From positions 1-35,023 of the forward strand of contig CALWGM010000126.1 of assembly GCA_944380065.1 (NCBI GenBank): a DNA stretch of 35,023 nt. The letters run 5' to 3'. Of the stretch, positions 1 through 8,477 are shown piece after piece (within the stretch, counting starts at the first letter, position 1; each line of letters opens with the position of its first letter). The position numbers and the translations under genes were made by a program. The DNA comes from an uncultured Lachnospiraceae bacterium. GTDB lineage: Bacteria; Bacillota; Clostridia; Lachnospirales; Lachnospiraceae. The notes below the pieces were generated by a model. The model was given only the letters and a program-made list of their open reading frames with translations, ran no database searches and was not told the origin of the DNA.

Positions 1-144
1 ATCTGCTTTCTCAGGGGCAAAAACAAATGTAACATGGGGTGCGTCAATGAGCCGGAAGAGATGTCCTTCACTGATGTGTTCCGTGCGGGAAAGAAGCTCT
101 TCCTTCGGGAAGAAACACCCGATATAATGATATGATCTGTCCAT
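1..144 (-). CDS. Partial CRISPR-operon gene, possible 2H-phosphoesterase-like N-terminus
   Basis: The first 48 codons of a minus-strand gene run off the left edge. The ATG at 144 is preceded by AGAGAGG about 7 bases upstream, and the gene starts 42 bases after the RAMP gene stop, so it is probably the next cistron of the type III operon. The readable peptide starts MDRSYHYIGCFFPKEELL and reaches APHVTFVFAPEKAD. The HVTF tetrapeptide between hydrophobic stretches resembles one H-x-T/S-x motif of the 2H phosphoesterase (LigT-like) fold. That family needs a second motif, which is outside the window. The reading frame and operon position are seen in the sequence; the family is a weak guess from one motif. 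It could equally be an unrelated type III accessory protein. Confidence 0.55.
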   Translation of the reverse strand, partial: MDRSYHYIGCFFPKEELLSRTEHISEGHLFRLIDAPHVTFVFAPEKAD

Positions 145-186
145 ATATCGTCCTCTCTTTTCTTCGTTATATTCTGCCGATTCCGC

Positions 187-2490
187 CTACCTCTTAAGCC
201 TGCACTGATTCGCCCGCCATGTCTCGCCCAGTTTTTTGGGGATAAAGGTAACGGTGCATCCCTTTTGCAATTCCTCCGGCAAAATATCCGGATTATATTG
301 GTTTACTGTAATCTTGTACTCTTTCTGATCCTCCCCGATGATACGGCCATAATTTTGATCCGGATTGAAAAATTTTACTCTGCCGGTCAGCCGCTCTGAA
401 GATCCGGCGTCCCCCCTTCTGCTCTGGCCATGATGATCATACGGTTTTCTTCCTGTTCTTTCCCCCGACTCCGGGTTTGCCGGAAGCCATGGAAGTTTCC
501 CTGCCTCCAGCGCCGGCAGCTCGTTCAGAATCCGCGTCTGAATTCTGTATCTTGGTGAATGATCCGACCGGCTGATATCAATTCTTCTTTCTCTATCGAT
601 ATATTTATAGTTTTTCTTATTCCCCATAAACCACTGGAATCCCTCTTCTTCATCCTTTTCCCCCGTCTTCGGATAATGAATGCCTGCCATCGTCTCCACA
701 TCGGGATATCTGGTCATGAGTTCAAAGGTTTGTTCTATCCTGGTATCCAGTCCAAGTTCTGTAAATAAACATTCCTGTATTTTCTCAGGAATGATCTCAT
801 GTGTGCATTCATATACACCCTCATGGAATTTCCGAACAGAAATATCATTCTGGCTATCCACAGATAATTCCACACTCCCCAGCCCCAGCGGTTTCCCGGT
901 TCCCAGTTTGTACCCGTGTTTCCCGTCAGAGGTATACGTCAGAATGTAGAGCAGCTGCTTCAGCTGTTTCTCACTGATTCCGTCAAAATAAATCTTTCCG
1001 GTAAATTCCACTCCCGGACGAACCGTCCTTATTGTTCTGTTCAGAGCTGTTTTCTGTTTACACCCCTTTACGCCGGAAAGATTATGCCAGTAAAACTTCC
1101 TGCCGGATATCTCCGGCTGAAAGGATTTGACAACAACCTGCCCATCTTTCCGTTTGGCTGTATAGTAATCATAGGTCCAGAACCAGACTTCATCTCCATC
1201 GGGATCCACCGGTTTCTTCAGATAAAATTCTGTATTTTCCAGATGCGGGACTGCAAGCGGATCCAGCGTCAGCAATGTTTCCGTATAATAGCTTTTCCGG
1301 TCGGCCGCTTTTTCTGACGGGGTCAGATCTGTAAACCGGATTTTACTGCCCTGTGCAACCTCCGAATTCACAATTCCAAACAGCCGGCAGGCCGGACAGA
1401 GAATCCGCTCTCCTGAGCTGCATCGCTGATAGGCATCAACCAACGTGTTTACCGTATGTTGATAGACTTCCCGTGTGATACACGCAGGCGAAAGCATCAC
1501 ATAATCTATGCTTTCCGGCCGAGAATAGTATACCGGCAGGCCGTCGGCTTCATGATTCATAAATCTTTGAAAAGAAGCCTCATATTCCTGATAAGACTCC
1601 GGGGCTTCCTTCAGATACTGATCCAGTACAATCCGCAGGGTTTCCATACTCGCATCGCTGAGCATGAAGGATTCTCTCTGTCCCGGCTTATAGAATACAT
1701 GTGCGCAATGCTTCTCCGCAAGAAAACAATGTTCCGCACCGGCTCCATCTTTCCCGGGACATTTTCCGGTTTCCAGCATCACACAGCGCCTGCCATCTCC
1801 TGAAATACATTTACTGTTTTGATTCGGAGCTATATCCGGTCCCTGATTTCCTTTCAGCAGATAGCCGGTTTCCCATTCTCTGCCCGGACTCCGGCCGGAT
1901 ATCGGGGTCATTTCCAGTACATCCGGCTTAATAAAAGAGTTTTTCGGCCTGTTCTTTGTAAAATAAACCTTTGCCCCGTCCGGGATCGGACATGCGGCAT
2001 ATCGTTTTTCAGAAAAATCCCCGCGGTTCCTGCTCACGGCATCCCGTGCAGGATACAAACGGATTCCGCCGCGTTCCCATCTCAGTATCGCCGGTTTAAA
2101 ATGTTCCACTGTCCGTTTCCCAATTCGTTTCTCTCCATCCAGCACCGCCAGGCACGAATTGGTCAGCGTCTCATAGATGCTGCGGATCATTCCCCGGATT
2201 TCGCTTCCCGGGATCACCGGCTCAAAATATTCGTCATCATAGGTTCTCGCTTCATCCAGAATCTCACAGGAGAAAAAATCATACCGTTTATGCTCATTGC
2301 GCGGGTCATCCTGTGAATCCGGAGTATAGGAAAAAGCCCTGCTGCTGCTCGTATTCAGGATAAAAAGTTCCGATCTTGTCCGAAGGCGGTATGTAACAGA
2401 GCCGGTCAGTTTCTCCCCCTCTGATTCCTGACGTCTCTCCGGCTGATCTGAAAGTGAAATAAAATGATATGGGTTGATAAATCTCTGCAT
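187..2490 (-). CDS. TIGR03986-type CRISPR RAMP protein with C-terminal cold-shock-like domain
   Basis: A 767-aa RAMP-superfamily (Cas7-like) subunit, expected to sit in the crRNA-guided type III effector complex. The N-terminus (INPYHFISL, then PGSEIRGMIRSIYE near residue 95) follows the TIGR03986 family pattern, in which the PGSxxRG loop marks the RAMP fold. A Cys-rich insertion lies around residues 225-260, and CPACRLFG near residue 365 is a typical RAMP zinc or loop motif. Residues 697-767 look like a separate cold-shock/OB domain: TGRVKFFNPDQNYGRI carries the KFFN and RNP1-like YGRI pattern of nucleic-acid-binding CSDs. A charged, Gly-rich linker (residues 670-697) precedes it. The ATG at 2490 has GGAGGG upstream and lies 15 bases after csx19. 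The RAMP assignment is strong. The exact family is from memory of its signature, and the CSD is inferred from motif and size. Confidence 0.8.
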   Translation of the reverse strand: MQRFINPYHFISLSDQPERRQESEGEKLTGSVTYRLRTRSELFILNTSSSRAFSYTPDSQDDPRNEHKRYDFFSCEILDEARTYDDEYFEPVIPGSEIRGMIRSIYETLTNSCLAVLDGEKRIGKRTVEHFKPAILRWERGGIRLYPARDAVSRNRGDFSEKRYAACPIPDGAKVYFTKNRPKNSFIKPDVLEMTPISGRSPGREWETGYLLKGNQGPDIAPNQNSKCISGDGRRCVMLETGKCPGKDGAGAEHCFLAEKHCAHVFYKPGQRESFMLSDASMETLRIVLDQYLKEAPESYQEYEASFQRFMNHEADGLPVYYSRPESIDYVMLSPACITREVYQHTVNTLVDAYQRCSSGERILCPACRLFGIVNSEVAQGSKIRFTDLTPSEKAADRKSYYTETLLTLDPLAVPHLENTEFYLKKPVDPDGDEVWFWTYDYYTAKRKDGQVVVKSFQPEISGRKFYWHNLSGVKGCKQKTALNRTIRTVRPGVEFTGKIYFDGISEKQLKQLLYILTYTSDGKHGYKLGTGKPLGLGSVELSVDSQNDISVRKFHEGVYECTHEIIPEKIQECLFTELGLDTRIEQTFELMTRYPDVETMAGIHYPKTGEKDEEEGFQWFMGNKKNYKYIDRERRIDISRSDHSPRYRIQTRILNELPALEAGKLPWLPANPESGERTGRKPYDHHGQSRRGDAGSSERLTGRVKFFNPDQNYGRIIGEDQKEYKITVNQYNPDILPEELQKGCTVTFIPKKLGETWRANQCRLKR

Positions 2491-2505
2491 TTATATGTCT
2501 CCCTC

Positions 2506-3057
2506 CTATTCCTCCTCCGGCCACTCACCAAACCCGGCCAGCCGCCAGTCCTTCACATACAGCTCGCCGGTATCAGCATCCTCACCCAGATAATTGCGTA
2601 TCCTGATTTTCGTATCATCATCCGCTTTGACCGGCAGAGGATATTTCCCTCCTCCTGTCGCATACACCTCGTCTATAGAAATCTTCCCTTTTTCTCTTTC
2701 CTTTTTGGTTCTTTTCATATCAATATCCAGATACTGGGACTCATTCCACCAGTGAAGCCAGTCATTTTTGGTCTCTTCATCGTCCCTCAGCATACGGAAA
2801 TGGTACGCTTTCCCGATACCGGTGCGGAACCATTTCCATTCACTGTCTTCATCAAAAATACGTATCTCCAGACCCTGATCAAAAAGTTGATCGATCTCCG
2901 CATCTTCCTTATATCCTCCTGCAGATACTTTGCGGAAATCAATCTCCTCTGTTGTCATAATAAAAATGTACCCCTGCCCAACGTCAATTCTCTGTTTAAA
3001 ATCACTGCGGAATGCTTCCCGGTCATGGATTTCATATTTCTTTGTCTCCTGCGGCAT
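2506..3057 (-). CDS. csx19: Csx19-like type III-D CRISPR protein
   Basis: A 183-aa acidic protein between two RAMP genes. The C-terminal half has the pattern I recall for Csx19 (TIGR03984): an ATGGGKYPLP turn near residues 132-141, then VRNYL-like IRIRNYLGEDADTG and the final VKDWRLAGFGEW. No catalytic motif is visible, and the biochemical role of Csx19 is not established. It is a marker of subtype III-D loci and may be a structural part of the effector. The ATG at 3057 comes 3 bases after the stop of the tandem Cas7 gene, with GGGGG about 8 bases upstream, so the two are translationally linked. An alternative reading is another small type III accessory protein, but position and the tail motif favour Csx19. 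Confidence 0.72.
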   Translation of the reverse strand: MPQETKKYEIHDREAFRSDFKQRIDVGQGYIFIMTTEEIDFRKVSAGGYKEDAEIDQLFDQGLEIRIFDEDSEWKWFRTGIGKAYHFRMLRDDEETKNDWLHWWNESQYLDIDMKRTKKEREKGKISIDEVYATGGGKYPLPVKADDDTKIRIRNYLGEDADTGELYVKDWRLAGFGEWPEEE

Positions 3058-3060
3058 CTG

Positions 3061-4503
3061 TCATTCCCCCTTTCCGGCAATGGCTTTCACAAGATCCTGA
3101 TAAATATCCCCGTCAGGACGTCCCGCAAAAACAATCTCTTTCCCGTCTACAACAGCCTTCTTCACAGCAAACAGCCCTCTGCCCACTGCAGTCAGGCCGC
3201 CAACTGCCAGATAGCCGCTGTTCAAATCCAGAATCGCCGCCGCCATTACCTGTGCGAATTTCTCTCGTTCATCAGAACGGATCCCGGAAGCCGCCTCGCC
3301 GTTCCCTCTGAAATCACAGGCAATCTCCAGCGTCGTCTCCCCATTGTAATACGTCTTTTCCGTATAAAGAGCACCGGTGACCGCAGCGCCGGTAAAACGG
3401 TCAATCGCATTTCGGGTATAGAGCACCCATTTCCCGCCGGTGATTCTGCTTTCCGAGAAAGAAATCCCTGACTTTCTGCTGTCGCCATCCTGATTTTTTT
3501 CCTTCCCGAAGAATTTTTCGGCAATCGGCTGTCCTTTACAAAAATCCGGATCCAGACGCCCCATCTGCGCCCGGAACGCTCCCGCCCAGGAAGTGCCGGG
3601 GATCACCGGCGTCCCCTCTTTCTCATCTTCTCCTTCTTCCCCCGCAATCCTCTGAGTGGTCAGCTGTATATAATCAGCCGCTCCCACCTCTGTCGTATAT
3701 CTGCGGATGGCAATGCCTCCCTGCTGCCGGAGTTCCAGTGAAATCGAGCACATTCCCGCCTGCTCTCCGGAACACAGCATACCGGTTTTTATATCCTCCG
3801 CCGGACTCCAGTTTACGTCTTCCGGGCAATACATATCGAATGCCAGCCAGCTGCCCAGCGTCTTCACCTGATCTGCCTGTTTCTCCCCGGATACGGTGGA
3901 CGCCCCGTCTTTCGGATCCCTTTTACTCAGATCAAAGATCGCTGCCTCCGCCCGGATCCCTCTGGTACGCCCATAGCCCCGGCCAGTCTTTGCGCCAATC
4001 ATGATCCTGCCATCCATCCAGGCCCGGGCAATCTGATCCACGATACGCGATTGCTTCAGATCGTCCATATTTTGCTCTATATAAGTAACAAATGTCAGTC
4101 CCGGCTCCAATACCTGAAAGTCAGATTTTGCTCCCGGAATTGCTGTTTTGTAAGCGTCAAGGGCAACCATGTCCCTCTTTGTCACTAATTTTTCCACACA
4201 GCCTTCCGGATCCTCCAGACAGGCATCATAAGTAACAACATCGCTGTCCGTCAGGAGATTCTTTCCCGCTTTGGAAGACTGAGTTATCCTTTCTTCTGTA
4301 AGCTCCGGGCCAAAATACTGCTCTGCAATCTCCTTCGGGAACAGGCTGCGGTATACTCCCGCAAGCGCCGTCCCTGGAATATACGGAATACCTCTGCTGT
4401 CCCGGACGATATCACGGTCTGTCAGGTGATTTTCCCCGCTCCCCACAGCCAGTGGGGAGGTCAGCTGAAATTGAATCCGATAGTATTTTTTAATCCGCTT
4501 CAT
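3061..4503 (-). CDS. Tandem Csm3-like Cas7 backbone subunit (two RAMP domains)
   Basis: A 480-aa protein with two Csm3-like RAMP domains in one chain. Domain 1 (about residues 1-195) has SPLAVGSGENHLTDRD, the loop GIPYIPGTALAGVYRS (38-53) and the Gly-rich GAKTGRGYGRTRG (170-182). Domain 2 (about 250-450) repeats the plan with TPVIPGTSWAGAFRAQ (298-313), NAIDRFTGAAVTGALY (365-380) and VGGLTAVGRGLF (434-445). Csm3-family subunits form the crRNA-binding backbone and carry the aspartate that cuts target RNA. Candidate aspartates here are Asp31 or Asp35 in domain 1 and Asp368 in domain 2. The start chosen is ATG 4503, which has GGAGG six bases upstream and overlaps the csx10 stop by 14 bases. The fusion of Cas7 units in one chain recalls III-D and III-E architectures; the domain assignment is from motifs. 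Confidence 0.88.
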   Translation of the reverse strand: MKRIKKYYRIQFQLTSPLAVGSGENHLTDRDIVRDSRGIPYIPGTALAGVYRSLFPKEIAEQYFGPELTEERITQSSKAGKNLLTDSDVVTYDACLEDPEGCVEKLVTKRDMVALDAYKTAIPGAKSDFQVLEPGLTFVTYIEQNMDDLKQSRIVDQIARAWMDGRIMIGAKTGRGYGRTRGIRAEAAIFDLSKRDPKDGASTVSGEKQADQVKTLGSWLAFDMYCPEDVNWSPAEDIKTGMLCSGEQAGMCSISLELRQQGGIAIRRYTTEVGAADYIQLTTQRIAGEEGEDEKEGTPVIPGTSWAGAFRAQMGRLDPDFCKGQPIAEKFFGKEKNQDGDSRKSGISFSESRITGGKWVLYTRNAIDRFTGAAVTGALYTEKTYYNGETTLEIACDFRGNGEAASGIRSDEREKFAQVMAAAILDLNSGYLAVGGLTAVGRGLFAVKKAVVDGKEIVFAGRPDGDIYQDLVKAIAGKGE

Positions 4504-6808
4504 GATGTTCCTCCGCATACTTCAGATTGTACTTCTCCTGTATCAGTATGGCCATCAGATAATCACTCCAGAGAAGCGCCATCTCTTCCTCAAATGTCTT
4601 CGCCGAATCCCCGTATTTCACCAGATCATCATAGGGCTCCCTCAGTTCTTCCACCAGCGAAAGATACTTCAGCCCCTCCGGGGCAGGAACTCCCTGGTCA
4701 GACAGCCTGCCTGTCCAAATCATGCCGTTCCATATCTGTTCTGCCTTTTTTCTTAGCTCATCCGTCTTGATGGATTGAATCCTGTGAACAAATTTCCGGC
4801 ATGCCGCCTGCGAATCCGCCGGGTTCTCAGACACACTCTCAGACAGCATCTGCGTAATCCGCCCCAGCGCCGATGCGCTGCGGAAATTCAGTTTTGTATT
4901 CGCGGCCTTCTGCAGCAGCCGTTCCCTCGCCTCTCCGATCAGGATCTTCCGAAAGAGCGCCGCCGCTTTGCCCGGCATCTGTCCGTCCTGTTCCATGCCC
5001 GTCTGCAGGGTTTCCGGCTTCTCTTCCGAATCCAGTTCATCGATCCGGCAGCTTTCGCCATCATTTTTCACAAGACGTACCCGTCCAAATCCTTCGCTGT
5101 TATATTCCCCCACCCAGAATATCTCCTGATTGGTCTCCAGATCTTCCGCCAAAACAAATTCAAATGTGCTCCCAGCCTTTACCATGGGCACTGCAGGTCT
5201 TTTCAGATTCCATTTGGAATAATAGCCGGTGAGCATTCCCGCTTCGATCTCTGAATAAGCAGCGTCGCTGCCGCACTCCTGAATCTTCAGTCTGTCCCGG
5301 ATCTGCTCCCTCACTTCCTCACATCTGACCGTGTAGCCTGTCTCGTTTACAAATACGGCGTCGCTCTCCAGCACCGCCAGAACCTGCTTTTTCTTTTGAT
5401 AATGCCGTTTCTCTTTTCCTTTTTTTATCATCTCCGGTTTCCCTGCCAGTACACAGGTTCCATATTGAGCGCTCTTTGACTTGCCGAACCGAAGTGTGTT
5501 CTCTGTCAGCAGCTTTGCCAGAATCTGAAGGTAATCGCCACGGCCGGTGATTTCTCCGGAAAAATACTGCTGTTCCCGCAGAACCTCTGTTGGATACAGA
5601 AGATTCCCATCTGCGGCTTCCTGCTTTTCTGACTTCCTGGTATGATGGTAAACAATATCCGTCTCCGGCTCCTTTACAGATATTTTTCCATCCTGCAGGC
5701 ATACGAACCTGCCTTTCAGCCGTTTGGGGCGATTTCCGTTTCCACTTACATATTCCTCCGGAAGTTCTGCAGGGCATTTCTCTCTGGTACGCGGAATATC
5801 TTTGGTTGCATTCACATATTTTCCTGTCTTTTTCAGTCGGTTGATATACGCCGGCGCAGGATAATACACACAAAAACCGCCTCCGACCTTTTCCGCCGGA
5901 TACAAACTGCCGAACAGTACCTGGTTCCTGAGAAAAAGATTCTGAAACTCTTCATCCTCCGCGCTTTTTCCGGAACTTCGGAGATACGCTCCCGCAAAAA
6001 ATCCAAGCACGCTTCTGCCGCTGATATACTTTTCTGTTTTAAAATCGTTGCTGGTACTCAAAATCAATGGAGACACATTCTTTACAGTATAGCGAAGCGT
6101 ATACTCTGCATTGCTGTCGCTCATCCCGCTGCACACAGTTCCATTCTCTACATAGACAATCTCAGGAACTTCCGGCGCCTGATTCGTTGGTTTCTCCGCA
6201 CCTAACTCCAGCGTACAGCGCACACTTCCCAGTCCCCGGTTTCGGTTCATGCCGATATGGCGCAGCGCTGACACGGTATCTTCCAATGCTGCCTTACGCC
6301 CTTCGCCCAGTCTGTCCGGGAACGCCACTCTCGCTGTAAACCGCATTTCCTCCTGCGGGTTCAGCGGAGAATAATGGTTCACAGTCCGGGTAAAACGCAG
6401 GGAATTCCCTTCTGCCGCTCCGTTTTTCCCGATCCTCGTCTGGGCTTTCACCGTAGTAAACTGCTCTAAGATACTCTGGGGCGTAATGTATGTTCTGAAA
6501 TTTTTCCCTGACCTCGCAATATCATTTCTCAGTTCATTGTAATGATCCACATAAGCATTTTCGATAAAAATCCCTTCTGCCCCGCTGGCTCCTCCGGCTC
6601 CGAAAAGATCGCAGATTTCGCTGTCGGAAAGCCCGATCAGCTCTGCCGCTTCCCTGAGACATCCCTTCAGCCGCCGGGCCGTAATATACGGAAGCCCCAA
6701 AGCATCATAACAGATATCACTGTCAATAATTCCCGCATAGGAATAACCGGATCCCACACACAGATCTGACTTCAGAGTAATGATCAGCCTGTATTCTCTG
6801 TCCTTCAT
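4490..6808 (-). CDS. csx10: Csx10-like RAMP protein with long helical C-terminal extension
   Basis: A 772-aa RAMP protein and the Cas5-like component expected in a III-D effector. The start LIITLKSDLCVGSGYSYAG, followed by DSDICYDALGLPYITARRLKG (residues 29-49), matches the Csx10 signature: a glycine-rich strand, an aspartate and a GlPyi..rrlKG loop. A first Gly-rich loop (NRGLGSVR) lies near residue 190, and SEGFGRVRLV near 575 suggests a second RAMP unit. The last about 165 residues (604-772) look almost wholly helical and contain no RAMP motif. No separate Cas11/Csm2 small-subunit gene is visible in the window, so this tail may supply that role; this is inference. The ATG at 6808 lies 2 bases after the cas10 stop, with GGGAGAGG upstream. 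An upstream in-frame start inside cas10 was not chosen. Confidence 0.85.
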   Translation of the reverse strand: MKDREYRLIITLKSDLCVGSGYSYAGIIDSDICYDALGLPYITARRLKGCLREAAELIGLSDSEICDLFGAGGASGAEGIFIENAYVDHYNELRNDIARSGKNFRTYITPQSILEQFTTVKAQTRIGKNGAAEGNSLRFTRTVNHYSPLNPQEEMRFTARVAFPDRLGEGRKAALEDTVSALRHIGMNRNRGLGSVRCTLELGAEKPTNQAPEVPEIVYVENGTVCSGMSDSNAEYTLRYTVKNVSPLILSTSNDFKTEKYISGRSVLGFFAGAYLRSSGKSAEDEEFQNLFLRNQVLFGSLYPAEKVGGGFCVYYPAPAYINRLKKTGKYVNATKDIPRTREKCPAELPEEYVSGNGNRPKRLKGRFVCLQDGKISVKEPETDIVYHHTRKSEKQEAADGNLLYPTEVLREQQYFSGEITGRGDYLQILAKLLTENTLRFGKSKSAQYGTCVLAGKPEMIKKGKEKRHYQKKKQVLAVLESDAVFVNETGYTVRCEEVREQIRDRLKIQECGSDAAYSEIEAGMLTGYYSKWNLKRPAVPMVKAGSTFEFVLAEDLETNQEIFWVGEYNSEGFGRVRLVKNDGESCRIDELDSEEKPETLQTGMEQDGQMPGKAAALFRKILIGEARERLLQKAANTKLNFRSASALGRITQMLSESVSENPADSQAACRKFVHRIQSIKTDELRKKAEQIWNGMIWTGRLSDQGVPAPEGLKYLSLVEELREPYDDLVKYGDSAKTFEEEMALLWSDYLMAILIQEKYNLKYAEEHHEAD

Positions 6809-6809
6809 C

Positions 6810-8429
6810 TTATGCCTCTCCCTTCTCTGTATGTTCCGCCTGCTTGTCCAAATCGGCAGTTCCGGCTTCTTCCTCTGTCTGCCGGAACCAGATATCATAA
6901 ACGATCGCCATATCGTAGATCAGTTTTCTCTGCATCTCGTCATCCAGCAAACCGCCCAGGGAAAAATCCAGCTTCTTCTCCAGCTGATGCGCCCGGATCC
7001 GCTCCAGTTCAGATTTAAAATCAGCAGCGCCTTTTTTCGCGCTGAACGCAAGTGTCTTCACATTGCTCCGCCCGGCGTTTTTCAACACTTCCCGCATCCT
7101 CTGTACGATCTCCATGGAAACATACTTCCCTTTGATCAGCTCTCCCGGTTTCCCCTCCGGGTAAGTAACAAACCAGGGTCTGCTGCTGTCCTCCGTTTCC
7201 TCCTCTTTTCTGATCTCACCCAGCGATGTTCCGAATGCTCCCTGACAGTAGTGAAAATCAATCAGACTGGCGTGCTCGATCTTTTCCTCTTTCATCCGCT
7301 TCTTCCCGGATTCGCAGCATTCCTCCGCAATCCGGTACGCTTCCGCGAACGGCGCATGGCTGTGGAAAATGGCGATGCCGGCGCAGGACGTGGCCGGCAT
7401 ACCATCCTCCGCATCTTCCGCCAGCCTGGTCAGATACTCCACCGCCACATCATAAGCGTTCCGCGCATTACAGATAAATGTCACCTCATCCCCGGCATAA
7501 ATCACAAACCTGCGTTTTCCGTTTTTTCTTTTGCTCAGCAAAGTATCTGCATCCCGAATCCGCCTGTCAATATAATGCTTCTGAATCTCTGCTGAAAATT
7601 GTCTGAGCGCTTTCACACATTCCTCATAGGTTTTCAGGCCGGAAAGACACTCCTCCACCTTTGCTCCCATATTATTCCCGTCAATGTAAATAACCGCTAA
7701 AAGGCTTTCCTCACCTTTCTTTGTGATCAGTTCATCCAAGAGCTTACTTCCCTGGATCTGCCGGTCTTCCTTTCCCGCTTTATCAATCTGAAAATATTTT
7801 TCAATCTTCTTCCTGCTCTCAAAGCTTACCTTCTCTTTTTTTCTCTCTTTGCCATCGCCAGGATACAGAAGTTCCGCCAGTGGAAGAGATGTCCGGTAAT
7901 CTGTCTGGACAATGGGAAGGGTATTCACCGGATGGATCATACTCTCCATCTGTTCTCTTTTCCGGTGTCTGTCATACAACCTGCGCTGATCCCCCCGATA
8001 GTCCTCAAAATCAATAGCATCAATATAGGTAGTCAGCACCCGCAGCGAATAAGTATGCGCTAAAAGCGCCCGATAAAACCGGCGGTTCACCTCCCGGTAT
8101 ATATCTGCGTTTTTATACAGAACGAAGAAGTTGCCGCCGCCGTCATAAATGACCTCGCCGATATAACCTTCTTCCAGCCGCTTTTTAAAGTGCTCCACAG
8201 TAAAATCATCTGTATCTTCTTTTTTCTTTTTTCTCCGGTAGCTGAAAATTCCTTTTTCAGAACAATCCCTGGCCGCCGGGAAAAGGCAGTCATCAAAACA
8301 GTCTCTGATCAGATAAGACCCGCCGACGATTTCTCTGATCTTATTGCTTTTGTAAATAAAGTCCTGTTTCCCCCGAATGTCATACATTGCCAGAATGCAT
8401 TCTCCGAGAATGCGTTCCTCATCGCCCAT
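6810..8429 (-). CDS. cas10: Cas10, short form without HD domain
   Basis: A 539-aa large subunit of the type III effector, predicted to make cyclic oligoadenylate when target RNA is bound. The protein starts directly with the first palm-like domain (MYDIRGKQDFIYKSNKIREI, residues 15-34, and GEVIYDGGGNFFVLY, 91-105), so the usual N-terminal HD nuclease is absent. The second palm has AVIYIDGNNMG (245-255) and YAGDEVTF (311-318), which replaces the normal GGDD with A-G-D-E. Both acidic positions are kept. AGDEF variants are known among active GGDEF cyclases, so activity is plausible but unproven. DNA cleavage by an HD domain is ruled out by its absence. The ATG at 8429 has AAAGGAGG six bases upstream. 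It starts 48 bases after the WYL gene and is almost fused to csx10, indicating one operon. Confidence 0.9.
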   Translation of the reverse strand: MGDEERILGECILAMYDIRGKQDFIYKSNKIREIVGGSYLIRDCFDDCLFPAARDCSEKGIFSYRRKKKKEDTDDFTVEHFKKRLEEGYIGEVIYDGGGNFFVLYKNADIYREVNRRFYRALLAHTYSLRVLTTYIDAIDFEDYRGDQRRLYDRHRKREQMESMIHPVNTLPIVQTDYRTSLPLAELLYPGDGKERKKEKVSFESRKKIEKYFQIDKAGKEDRQIQGSKLLDELITKKGEESLLAVIYIDGNNMGAKVEECLSGLKTYEECVKALRQFSAEIQKHYIDRRIRDADTLLSKRKNGKRRFVIYAGDEVTFICNARNAYDVAVEYLTRLAEDAEDGMPATSCAGIAIFHSHAPFAEAYRIAEECCESGKKRMKEEKIEHASLIDFHYCQGAFGTSLGEIRKEEETEDSSRPWFVTYPEGKPGELIKGKYVSMEIVQRMREVLKNAGRSNVKTLAFSAKKGAADFKSELERIRAHQLEKKLDFSLGGLLDDEMQRKLIYDMAIVYDIWFRQTEEEAGTADLDKQAEHTEKGEA

Positions 8430-8477
8430 GTAGCCCCTCCTTTTCCGGCTCCGCCCTTCTTCGCGGCGCGCTCTGTG

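Noticed and set aside
2464-3471. A 335-codon plus-strand frame across csx19 and neighbouring genes
   Set aside because: It crosses three well-supported minus-strand genes, and no ribosome binding site or domain is visible.
6808-6898. Longer start of Csx10 at 6898 inside cas10
   Set aside because: The added residues are out-of-frame cas10 sequence. The RAMP fold begins just after the ATG at 6808.
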